Assembly (NCBI GenBank): GCA_021234155.1
Contig: JAJEKV010000094.1
Coordinates: 2,199,782-2,263,781 of the forward strand
Source: Isoetes taiwanensis
Lineage: Eukaryota > Streptophyta > Lycopodiopsida > Isoetales > Isoetaceae
Length of the DNA: 64,000 nt
Direction: 5' to 3'
Shown: piece after piece, positions 52,212 through 63,204 of the stretch
Layout: each line of letters opens with the position of its first letter
Numbering within the stretch: position 1 is the first letter of the stretch
Program-made: the position numbers and the translations under genes
The notes under the pieces: generated by a model
Database searches by the model: none
Told to the model about the DNA's origin: nothing
What the model saw: the letters and a program-made list of their open reading frames with translations, nothing else

Positions 52212-54757
52212 TTGCAAGAAACAGATTCTTCAGATTGTGATCGATGAGATGTCTCTTTCTTTGTCTTCACAACTGGACTACATGATGAAATTGGAAGACT
52301 CAGATGGATTTCAATGGCCTTATTATCCTCTGCTACACCATCAAACTTTGATTGAGACAAAGTAGCTTTCCCATTGTCAAGAAGCGGATTGCCCACATTC
52401 AGTTTCTTTCCAAAAGGTGATGAAGCGGTGTCACTCATATCTTTCCCATCTTGCAGTCTCTTTAACCCTACAAGCATTACAAAAATTGATAATATGTAAT
52501 AACAAATATTTTCCCTCTGTAGAAAGCATGTATTACCTGGCGAAATCATCGTCGTCTTTGGCTCATTCTCTTCATGAAAAATTAATTCTTTGTTGTTACC
52601 TTCAACTTCTACAGTAGTACCTATCTTTGATGTGTGGCCTTGAATAGCTAGACCATACATAAATAAAAAAAAAAAAACATTGTCATGAGTGGCCTTGAAT
52701 ATCTAGATCATACATAAATTATAAAACTACCAATCAAAAGACATGAATCTTGGAATCTAGGAACCAACAATCATTACTAGCAATCTAGGAATGACTTCAC
52801 TTACCATCATTGTTGTCAATTTGTTCGTCTTCAGAAACATTATTGATCACATGCACATCCTCGGTAGTTGTTAAAGCTCTGCTCAAACGTCTAGGCACAA
52901 GCTTATGCTCTTTGATAAATGATAAGGATGCTGGAGTGGAGCCAATGCCTTTTGAAGGCAAATTTTCTGTTCCAATATCAAACCAGCAATCATTAACAAC
53001 ATACTATGAAGATGAAAAAAAAATATGCACATAGACCAACCATTCGAATATGCTATCATATTAATCTTGGTCCCATGATGCTTCTTTAAACCAAGAAAAA
53101 ACAACCAATTGTCTGACATGCTATGTCCACAACCGCTATCGCAACACATCGTAGTGCCACTACACAAGAAAAACTATGTTAGATAATCCTACAAATTTAA
53201 AAAATTATAGATGGGAAGATGCTACCTGAAATGCGCTAGGCAGCATGTGACATGATATGCATGCTTGCACTCAACAATTATGACTGGTAGAAGCATCTCA
53301 CCAGTATTGAGTGATCTTTCACAAAATGGGCATGTTTCCTTCAAATTGATGCTTGAATATTCATTTCTGCTAGCACCAAGAACAAGCATTTGTGGCAAAG
53401 AGGGACTTAACTGAAATGGTCGGCACATAATTTGGCGAGCTGCCAAAAGCCTCGTACGGCAGGGCCTCAGGTTGTTCAACTGCTCCAGCTTCGCCTCTCT
53501 ACAAATTTTGGAGATTGACAAGTCTTTTGATGCTTGACTCAAAGCTAACTGCACCTCTTCAAGTTCCCTGATTTGAAGGTCAATGACTGCCTCAACACCT
53601 TCCTTTCCTGCACTTGATAGCTATGTTATCAAATCACGATACTTTTTTTATTTCAGTGGTCAAACGAACCTGTTTAACTTCTAGATCTTTCATATTTTCT
53701 CTTATGTCAAAGCACTTATCATCATGCAGTTGCAGTTCAATTGTCAGTTTTGTGACATCATGTACTGCATTTGCAATCCATTCCTTCAAGATCCTTGACA
53801 TTTCCATAATGCAAGAAGATAATTAGATTAAAAACATAACTAATTTAATGAAACTCAGATTGAATTAGATTACAAACATAACTTCAAGACAGACTTAGAC
53901 AGACTTAGACTTAGAATTAGACTTACACTTAGACAGAATGACTGACTTAGACTGACTTAGACTTAGACAAACTTAGACAGGTTGACTTAGATGCTGATTT
54001 AGACTGACTTAGACTTACACTAACTTAGACTAAGACATACTTAGACAGACTTACACTTAGACTTAGATAGACTTAGACTGACTTAGACTTAGACAGAATT
54101 AGACTAGACTGACTTAGACTTGGACAGACTTAGACAGAACTAGACTGACTCAGACTAAGACAGACTTAGACAGAGTTAGACTGACTTAGACTTACACAGA
54201 CTTAGACAGAATTAGACTAATTTAGACTTAGACAGACTTAGACTTAGATTAAGACTTAATTAGACTTACACTTAAAATCAGACTAAGAATTACTATGACA
54301 ATGGAGCTAAGAGAATAAATGAATATAAAAAACTAGAGTTGAATAATACCTGGATTTTCTGTTGCATAATTGGCATCATTTGTCACGTTGGAGCTACCAA
54401 GGTTTTGTGAAGTGCAAGTGCTCTACTTTTTGAAGCTGATTTTGCATGCTCATAGAAGCTCATCCAGTCTATTTCACGCCCATTACAATGTAACAGAAAT
54501 GCCATTGCCAGTGCTTGGGGTACCTGCCCTCCTAAAACCTTGGTTCGATCATGTATTTTTTTGTATAATGACAAGAATTCTTCCTTCTTGTTTTCCTTTA
54601 ATAATTTAAACCTGTAACAAGCCTTTCCATTTACCTTCGGACCCCACATCTTCCGCATCTCATTATCATCAACATGCCTTTCCGATCTATACAACTCTTT
54701 ATAGGTAAAGCCTTTGTCACTCAAATCGGGAATCGCATGATTTGGAACCGCTTCCAT
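52212..54757 (-). CDS. RING-like zinc finger/coiled-coil protein, multi-exon, C-terminus interrupted
   Basis: The minus strand supports this exon set: 54757-54398 (starts ATG, 120 codons, then GTAGC), about 53800-53226, 53159-53041, 52966-52805, 52647-52537, and 52467 to the element edge at 52212. Introns after exon 2 all begin GT, end AG and keep phase. Exon 1 encodes a helical, charged segment (GFTYKELYRSERHVDDNEMR). Exon 2 encodes a coiled coil (DLQIRELEEVQLALSQASKD) and the start of a zinc finger, CPFCERSLNTGEMLL, then ECKHAYHVTCC; exon 3 completes it with CCDSGCGH. Spacing is C-x2-C-x17-C-x-H-x2-H-x2-C and a last Cys pair, close to RING but with x3 in that pair, so E3-ligase-like function is a guess. 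Exon 2 needs one base fewer in an A7 run and has one TAG, and its acceptor is unclear. The last exon runs into the mobile element and stops after CNTNH. The protein probably continued into the FCP1-like region. Confidence 0.65.
53885..54290. repeat. Intronic cttagac minisatellite
   Basis: About 400 bp of degenerate cttagacagacttagactg phrases (6-, 7- and 12-bp periods) fill most of the first intron of the RING-like gene. Confidence 0.9.
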
Positions 54758-54779
54758 GAGATCACAAGCTGATGACCTG

Positions 54780-55756
54780 TTAATGCAACTTTACATTAGA
54801 TTTCTGACATCATAAAATACAATTGCAATATAAGGACAAACGAAATACTATGGTCTAAGAGGTGCATCTATTGCCTATCTATAAAAGACTGCATCTATTG
54901 CCTATCACAACAAATTATCAAAACCCGACTGCCTCCCCGCTCGAGAAATCAAATCACAACCTTAAGGGTTCAGGCTTACCATGATTAAAGCCTTACATCT
55001 ATCACATAAAATCTAAAGGAAGAAATAAAAATGTAGGAAGTTTTATACGATGCCATTTTGTCAGATTACTTTCCCATTCTAAATTCCCGCTCTTCTTAAT
55101 ATTGCATCTTCCACAAAGAATGAAACTACCTGTAACATACATGATGGCAAAACAGAAAATTGAGATGAGTACATACTTTTCTTCAAGTATTTGATTCGGT
55201 GGAGAGCTAGAGAGGCCGAAATGTTCAATATATAACATAACATTATAACATGAAATACAATGGCAATATAAGAAGGACAAATAACAAGAAATATTAATTG
55301 GTTTAAAGGTTCTGTTGAGAAGCATGGAGATGTATGCAAACGTTGCAAAAGCAAGAAATCAAAATGGTAGAGTAGAGCTAACAAAAGGTCATATAAATTC
55401 AGAGCAAATATACCTGCTGCAAATAAAGAAATTAATTCAGAGCTTTATACGATGCCATTTTGTCATGGCGAAAGAGAAACCTGAGAAGCGTGCATACCTT
55501 GCAACAAAGTACAGTTATGAAGAGAGCTAGAAAGACCGAAATGAGGTAAACCGTGCAGTGGAGGAGAGCTAGAGAGTCCGAAACGAAAATTCCCTCCCAT
55601 TCTCGTTTCTTGCTATTTCCTCCCCAAACTGAATCCCTCCTTTTCCCCTTAATTTTCGCAAAATTCAAAATACAACCTAACAAACCCACTACGTTTTTAA
55701 CTATTTTTGTAGTTAGAAATTCGACTTTTTTGAGACACTATATTGTGCTTTGACCC
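54780..55756. other. Region upstream of the RING-like gene
   Basis: Holds small repeated fragments: tatacgatgccattttgtca at about 55045 and 55446, and gagagctagagag followed by ccgaaa at about 55203, 55518 and 55564. It may include untranslated exons or promoter DNA, but no TATA box stands out. Confidence 0.4.
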
Positions 55757-56348
55757 GTAATGGTTTTATTAAAACAATATTTCAATGTTATTGGGGTTTT
55801 TATGCCGTATGGTCATAAAATTCTTCTTCTAGCATCATAAATTATAATTTTTTGATAATATGTATTCGGTGGTTTGAGCACCTATTGAATTAACTTGAAA
55901 ACTTAGGATTGATTATCTAAGTTAATTTATGTCTAGCTCTTCTTTTTCCAACTTATAACCATTACTAATGTGTATAGAAACCTATGATTTATTATTTCGT
56001 CTAGCAAGGGTTAATTGAAGAGGCCACTGATATCTCCAACCAAATGCAAGGCCGGACCTTCTTACACTGATGTAGATGTGCAACTTGAAAGATTAAGAAA
56101 ATGAGCATTCTTTGGGACCACATGATGATGATGAGGACTTAGATATACGCCGCGGTAAGTTCTAAATATTATTGTACTTTTTCTTCTAGACTATACTTGT
56201 TGTGAGTTATTTGAGCATATTGACTTCTTGTTGACCAAGTTATTGTTGGAAAAATTGATCACTCATTGAATACTAGTTACTGCTTAAGTTCAAGGTTGAG
56301 AGAGTTGACACCTTTCAAATCTGTTTGTCCCACGTCTATTCTATAACA

Positions 56349-56393
56349 ATTCTATTCTATTCTATTCTATTCTATTCTATTCTAGCATCATCC
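56349..56393. repeat. (ATTCT)9 microsatellite
   Basis: Nine uninterrupted ATTCT repeats in unit 1. Unit 2 has two at the same place (tctattctattctagc) and unit 3 has a degenerate form, so the expansion is specific to unit 1. Confidence 0.9.
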
Positions 56394-57293
56394 GAAGTTT
56401 AATACCCTATTTTAATTTCTTGTCTCTACTTAATTAAAGCCCATGCTATTGTGTGGGGACAAGGCAATTTACGACTAAGATCAAAAGGTATTGTAGTGCA
56501 TGAACCAACTAATGTGCCCCTTTATGTGCATATGGCCAGAGCACATTAATATCTTGGAATAGTGCTTCAATTATTATGTTGATTCCTTTTATATAGGTTA
56601 TGTAGATTTCACGTGGTCATAAAATTTTGGTCTTTTCCTGAAAATTATGCTCAAATGATCCAGTCATATAATGCTTACATTTTCAACATTTTGTCTCATT
56701 TTTTTGCGTGCCAATGGGAATTTAAAAAGCTGTTTTAAAGAATGTAAAAAAAGGAGATTTTAAAGATCAAAAACATGCAAATGAGAGCTGCTACTGTGAA
56801 AAAACTACAGGAGTTCATTTATCAGAGAACATTGCTGGAGAGAAGATATATACAAAGAAATTCAACTTCGTTATTACCATTACCATGGCTCCCTCATTAG
56901 TACGAATGAAACTTGTACTAAGTACATAAGCTTAGAGAAGAAGAGGAGTAAAAAGTTGCAAGAAAATTTCCATACATGTATAATTGTAGTATGAGAAATG
57001 TGGATACTTTTGTAAAAGAATATATGATGGAACAAATTCTTAGAGCCAACTGGCTTTCTTAATGCAATCAGCCCTACCAGTACTGGGTTTCATTGTAATG
57101 GCATTATTAAAACATTATTTCAATGTTATTGGTGTTTTTATGCCATATGGTCATAAAATTCTGCTTCTGGCGTCATAAATTATAATTTCTTTATCATATT
57201 TTTGGTGGTTTGAGCGCCTGTTGAATTAATCTGAAAACTTAGGACCGAGTATCTAAGTTAATTTACGTCTAGCACTTCTCTTCCCAACTTATA

Positions 57294-57309
57294 CCCAGCA
57301 ACGCTGGGC
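57294..57309. repeat. CCCAGC-AAC-GCTGGG hairpin in unit 2
   Basis: Present in units 2 and 3 (60175-60190) and precisely absent from unit 1, where acttataaccattacta runs through without it. Confidence 0.75.
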
Positions 57310-58044
57310 ACCATTACTAATGTGTATAGAACACTATGATTTATTGTTTTGTCTAGCAAGGGTTAAATGAAGAGGCCAATGATATCTCCAACCAAATGCA
57401 ATGCCAGACCTTCTTACACCGATGTAGATGTGCAGCTTGAAAGATGAAGAAAATGAGCATTCTTTGGGACCACGTGATGATGATGAGCACTTGAATATAT
57501 GCCGATGTAAGTTCTAAATATTTTTGTACTTTTTCTTTTAGACTATACTTCAATATCTTTGTCTTTTTGTTAACCAAGTTATTGTTGGGAACATTGATCA
57601 CTCATTGAATACTAGTTACTACTTAAGTTCAAGGTTGAGAGAGTTGACACCTTCCAAATCGGTTTGTCCCATGTCTATTCTATTCTAGCATCATGGGAAG
57701 TTTAATACCCTATTTTAATTTCTTGTCTTTACTTAATTAAAGCCCATTCTATTCTAATTTACAACTATAAGATCAAAAGGTATTGTGAAGTGCATGAACC
57801 AACTAATGTGCCCCTTTATGTGCATATGGCCAGAGCACATTAATATCTTGGAACAATGGTTCAATTATTGCGCCGATTCCTTTTATATAGGTTATGTAAA
57901 TTTCACGTGGTCATAAAATTTTGGTCTTTTTCTGAAAATTATACTCAAATGATCCAGTCATATAATGCTTATGTTTTCAACATTTTGGTTCATTTCCTTG
58001 TTTCAATTTGAACCTTAGGGATTTTTCTGCGTGCCAATGGGGAT

Positions 58045-58389
58045 TTGAAAAGCTATTTTAAGAACGTAAATAAAGGAGATTTTAGAGATCGAAAACATGC
58101 AAATGAGAGCTGCTACTGTGAAAAAACCGCAAGAGTTCATTTATCAGAGCATATTACTGGAGAGAAGATATATACGAAGAAATTCAAGCTTCGTTATTAC
58201 CATTACCATGGCTCCCTCATTAGTACGAATGAAACTTGTACTAAGTACATAAGCTTGGAGAAGAAGAAGAGTAGAAAGTTGCAAGAGAAATTTCCATATG
58301 TGTCTAATGGTAGCATGAGAAATGTGGATACTTTTGTAAAACAATATATGCTGGAACAAATTCGTAGCGCCAATTGGCCTTCGTTTTAA
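58045..58389 (+). CDS. Unit-encoded ORF, C-terminal part, unknown function
   Basis: 114 codons in unit 2, basic and Lys/Tyr-rich, with the core KKFKLRYYHYHGSLIS, then CTKYISLEKKKSRKLQEKFP and a final RSANWPSF. Unit 3 (about 60985-61281) preserves the same frame from ESCYCEKTA to NWPSF after a single upstream deletion, with substitutions (YHYH to YLYH; VDTFVKQYMLEQ to VDIFVKEYMMEQ). Unit 1 has frame breaks. The open frame extends a little upstream of the ATG (FLRANGDLKSYF), so the ATG may not be the true start. Not recognised. It could be the last exon of a gene or transposon ORF carried by the repeat. Confidence 0.4.
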   Translation: MKSYFKNVNKGDFRDRKHANESCYCEKTARVHLSEHITGEKIYTKKFKLRYYHYHGSLISTNETCTKYISLEKKKSRKLQEKFPYVSNGSMRNVDTFVKQYMLEQIRSANWPSF

Positions 58390-58551
58390 TGCAATCAGCC
58401 CTACAAGTATTCGATTTCATTGTAATGGCTTTATTAAAATATTATTTCAATGTTATTGGGGTTTTATGCCATATGGTCATAAAATTCTGCTTTTGGTGTC
58501 ATAAATTATAAATTTTTAATAATATTTTTGGTGGTTTGAGCGCCTATTGAA

Positions 58552-60099
58552 CACAAACCATTAACATCCAACATCTAAAAATTAAACCCCCCAACACATA
58601 ACAACCATTGACATTAACAACCAACACATAACTACCATTGACATTAATTAACACAACCATTGGGTCCAACACATTTAAATTAAAATCCCCCTTAAACCCC
58701 CTTTGGTTTGGGTGCATATTCACACGGGGGGTGACTCCGGGCAACGAGAGCTGTTGGATAGGCATATTCACCCCTTATTCCTTAATCTATACCGTACGTA
58801 AAGTTCCTCGTTTGTGGGGTATGCAAGTACAAAATTTGCTATACTGTATAACAAGATTCGCAAAATACTATAAGATTTCAAGCAGAATACTATATAGTGT
58901 TGATTTCATACGCGTGGGCAAAATACAATTATGAGGGCTCTCCGCCTACGCCACCCCCGTGAATATGCACCCAAACCAAAGGGGGTTTAAGGGGATTTTA
59001 ATTTAAATGTGTTGGACCCAATGGTTGTGTTAATTAATGTCAATGGTAGTTATGTGTTGGTTGTTAATGTCAATGGTTGTTATGTGTTGGGGGTTTAATT
59101 TTTATATGTTGGATGTTAATGGTTTGTGTTGCAAAAATTTGGCCCTTCGGGCCTTAAGGACATCACCCCCCTCCCGGTGAGACAAAAATTTTAGAATTCA
59201 AACCAAAAAAAACTAGAATTCATTTGAGGCTTTCATCACCGTAACTTTTGAATTTCATCACAATAAACCAAATAGAACATAAGTAAAAGTTACCATAAAG
59301 ATAGAGCAGATTGATCCCATTATTCTCAAACTCATAAAGTTTGCAAACACCCATACACAAACATTTTTCAACCGAAATTTAACAAAGAACCTTTGGCCTC
59401 CATGGATTCTTGTGGTGAGAAACCAAAGTGGAAACTTTTTCTCTTGTTAGCACAAGGATCTAGAAGCCTCAAAATCTAAAAATGCATGGTAATTTTTGCG
59501 GCTTCATTCGAATGAGCCATAAAACAATATCCAATAGCGCAACTCAGATAATCACCGGTAGGATGTAAAAGCCTACCAAACCCGGCCGGAAAATTGCTGT
59601 TTTAGCATAGATAACTTAACCAAACGTATCCATATCATACACTATCAAAAAGATCTCGGAGAGAGCTTTCCAACGCAATAAAAATCATCTCAAACAGAGC
59701 CTCGATCAAAAGTTATGATAAGAAATGTGTTGCACGGCGGAAACCGCGACTTCATGCGCCCTTCACGTGCCCATTACGCACCACACAATACAAAAAGAGG
59801 GCTTTTGTTGTGAGCCATTGGTTGTTGACCATTACGCACCACACACAAAAAAGAGCTTTTGTTGTGAGCCATTGGTTGTTGACCATTACGCACCACACGC
59901 ACAAAAAAAGGGCTTTTGTTGTGAGCCATTGGTTTGTTGACCATTGGAAAAAAAAAGCGCTAAAATCAATGGCTCGAAACGATGATGCGACTCTGATGTG
60001 CACGATTAAGACATCCATTCAATACATCACGAAATCATAGGAAAACCTTAGTGAAAAGCGTACAAAAACACAAAGAAAACCCCCTGTTATTATGCTACA
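58552..60099 (-). mobile_element. Composite element copy II (inverted), with target duplication
   Basis: Part B lies at 58552-59136 and part A at 59137-60099, the reverse of copy I. It is flanked by TATTGAA at 58545-58551 and 60100-60106. The uninterrupted units 1 and 2 show the unoccupied site (cctattgaattaact in unit 1; cctgttgaattaatc in unit 2). This proves that A+B moved as one 1.55-kb element with 7-bp target duplication. No transposase coding is visible, so it is non-autonomous. Confidence 0.9.
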
Positions 60100-61540
60100 T
60101 ATTGAATTAACTTGAAAACTTAGGATTGATTATCTAAGTTAATTTACGTCTAGCTCTTCTCTTCCCAACTTATACCCAGCAACGCTGGGCACCATTACTA
60201 ATGTGTATATGATTTATTGTTTTATCTAGCAAGGGTTAATTGAAGAGGCCAATGATATCTCCAACCAAATGCAAGGCCGGACCTTCTTACATTGATGTAG
60301 ATGTGCAACTTGAAACATGAAGAAAATGAGCATTCTTTGGGACCACCCGATGATGATGATCACTTGGATATACGCCGCGGTAAGTTCTAAATATTATATT
60401 ATTGTACTTTTTCTTTTAGACTATACTTCAATATTTGTTGTTGTGAGTTATTTGAGCATATTGTCTTTTTGTTGACCAAGTTATTGTTGGAAACATTGAT
60501 CACTCATTGAATACTAGATACTACTTAAGTTCAAGGTTGAGAGCGTTGACACCTTCCAAATCTGTTTGTCCCACGTCTATTCTTCTATTTTAGCATCATC
60601 GGAAGTCTAATACCCTATTTTAATTTCTTGTATCTACTTAATTAAGGCCCATGCTATTGTGTGGGGACAAGGCCAAGTTATGGCCAAGCTAATTCACAAC
60701 TAAGATCAAAAGGTATTGTGAAGTGCATGAACCAACTAATGTGCTTTATGTGCATATGGCCAGAGCACATTAATATCTTGGAAGCGTGCTTCAATTATTA
60801 CGCTGATTCCTTTTATATAGGTTATGTAAATTTCACGTGGTCATAAAATTTTGGTCTTTTTCTGAAAATTATATTCAGATGATCCACTCATATAATGTTT
60901 ATGTTTTTCAACATTTTCTTGCGTGCCAATGGGGATTTAAAAAGTTGTTTTAAAGAATGTAAGTAAAGGAGATTTTAGAGATCGAAAACATGCAATGAGA
61001 GCTGCTACTGTGAAAAAACTGCAGGAGTTCATTTATCAGAGCATATTGCTAGAGAGAAGATATATACAAAGAAATTCAAGCTTCGTTATTACCTTTACCA
61101 TGGCTCCCTCATTAGTACGAATGAAACTTGTACTAAGTACATAAGCTTGGAGAAGAAGAAGAGTAGGAAGTTACAAGAGAAATTTCCATATGTGTATAAT
61201 GGTAGCATGAGAAATGTGGATATTTTTGTAAAAGAATATATGATGGAACAAATTTGTAGGGCCAACTGGCCTTCGTTTTAATGCAATCATCCCTACCAGT
61301 ACTGGGTTTTTCATTATAGTGGCTTTATTAAAACATTATTTAAATGTTATTGGGTTTTTTATGCCACATGGTTATAAAATTCTGCTTCTTGCGTCATAAA
61401 TTATAATTTTTCTAACATTATTTCTGGTGGTTTGAGCTTCTATTGGATTAACTTGAAAAATTAGCCTTGATTATCTAACATATAAAAGTGGTGAATTACT
61501 TGGAATAAAAAAGAAATATTATTAGATTTTGCAGCCAATA

Positions 61541-61712
61541 TTGAACTGTTATTATGTACGGTTGAGCATTAAATGATAGTAAAAATTGCTTTGTTGATCA
61601 TTAAAATATGAAAGCTATGACCTTGTTTGAACTATTATTATGTGCGATTGGGTGGTAAATGATAGTAAAAATTGCTTTATTGGACATTAAAATATGGAAC
61701 TATGTCCATGGG
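61541..61712. repeat. 86-bp tandem duplication
   Basis: Units start ttgaactgttattatgt (61541) and ttgaactattattatgtg (61627), sharing aaatgatagtaaaaattgct. Confidence 0.85.
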
Positions 61713-62504
61713 TGAGCAAGTACCTTGTTGGCTAACAAACTAGGATGGACTAATAGGTTGAGTTTTTGCCATGAATGAAGCTACATTTAATTTTTAATAC
61801 ATTGTATGGCAATTATCTTTGTAAAAATTGTTAGAAAGAAAAAATCAGTCTTTGCCTAACAATTATCTATTAACAATTATGTGCTGCAGCATAAAATGTC
61901 TACCTTAGCCTTAAATGGCTACCTTAAATGTGTTGCAGCAGTTGCCTAACAATTATGTGCTACAGCCTTAAAATTAGGTAGCCATAAATGACTGCCAGCT
62001 TAGTCATATGGTGGTATTACTACCCCACCACTTTGGCAGTTTATAAGATGAGTTAGCAGTCCAAACAATTTTTAAGAGAACAAATTACTTAAGTTCGTGT
62101 CCAGGAATTTGTGTGCAACAGTGTCATTTATCCTCCAATGGAACAGACCTTCGTTGAATCCATGAACAGCTAATTTATAAGTAGCCCTAATTAGAAGTTT
62201 GCAACAATAGGGCTTTTCAGAGCTATGGGTATTCTTCTTACTACAGATTAAGAAGAACAAACAAACAAACAAAGCGACCTTTGTACATAAGCGGTGCATT
62301 TTGATGCAGGGTTTTTGAGCATTGCTTGTGAAGCGACAGAGAATTTCACAGATTACAACAATGGCATAGAATGGGTAGGAGACAACCATTATCTCCTCTG
62401 ATTTCTCAGAAAGCCAGAAAAAATCGTACCCTAAAATAAGTTGTCTGCTGAATTGCAAAAAGAACATTGCGAATACATCCTTTAGAAAATGCAGTGTACA
62501 ACGA

Positions 62505-62845
62505 GAGCAACGAGAGCTGTTGGATAGGCATATCCGTCCCTTATTCCTTAATCTCCACTGTACGTAAAGTTCCTCGTCTATGGGGTATGCAAGTACAAAA
62601 TTTGCTATACTGTATAACAAGATTTGCAAAATACTATAAGATTTCAAGCAAATTACTATATGGTGTTGATTTTGTACGTGCAAAATATAATTACAAGGGC
62701 TCTCCCTGCCCTACGTCACCCCCCGTGTGAATATGCACCCAAACCAAAGGGGGTTTAAGGGGGATTTTAATTTAAATGTGTTGGACTCGATGGTTGTGTT
62801 CATTAATGTTAATGGTAGTTAATGTTATGTGTTGGTTGTTATACT
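62505..62845. mobile_element. Foldback element B, partial third copy
   Basis: Begins gagcaacgagagctgttgg and runs through the B centre and right inverted repeat (gggggattttaatttaaatg) to about tgttggttgttat. The left inverted repeat is missing and there is no adjacent part A, so B also exists apart from A or is a deletion relic. Confidence 0.8.
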
Positions 62846-62970
62846 AAAATTTTTTTTACAAAATACTTGCTAGGGTCTAATCTAGCAAATACTATACTTC
62901 AAGAACTAACCCTAGTTAGAAATTGAGAATTTGTCTGTCCTGGTTTAAACCAGGCCCACGCCCTTCACCT

Positions 62971-63204
62971 GGCACACATAAATGGTGAGGTATTACACCT
63001 AGCATTCTCTAGTAAAAGCCAAATTACTGGTTCACATAATAGAGGGCTGAGATTCCAAACCCCAAGACTATGCAGCCCCAAAGTATTGGCACACATACAT
63101 AATACAACATTACATCTAGCATTCTCTAGTAAAGGCCAAATTACTGGTTCACATAGTAGAGGGCTGAGATTCCAAACCCCATGACTACGTAGCCCCAAAG
63201 CAAT
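62971..63204. repeat. 117-bp tandem duplication
   Basis: Units at 62971 and 63088 start ggcacacata and share tagcattctctagtaaa and gagggctgagattccaaacc. The minus-strand 77-codon ORF here is open across both copies because 117 is divisible by three. It is probably fortuitous. Confidence 0.9.

Larger units (their letters stand above)
55757..61480 (+). repeat. Tandem array of ~1.33-kb units
   Basis: Unit 1 spans 55757-57093, unit 2 57094-58420. Unit 3 runs 58421-58551 and 60107-61314, interrupted by composite element copy II. A fourth, truncated unit starts near 61315. Each begins at gtaatggNNttattaaaa. Within each are a short exon-like block ending at a GTAAGTTC donor-like site (for example about 60310-60381) and, near the end, an ORF ending NWPSF or a degraded form. 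Diverged half-units lie at 35247-35738 and 40113-40775, so the unit is dispersed as well as tandem. Confidence 0.9.

Noticed and set aside
62965-63198. 77-codon minus-strand ORF with an internal repeat
   Set aside because: It is a by-product of the 117-bp tandem duplication, which is a multiple of three.
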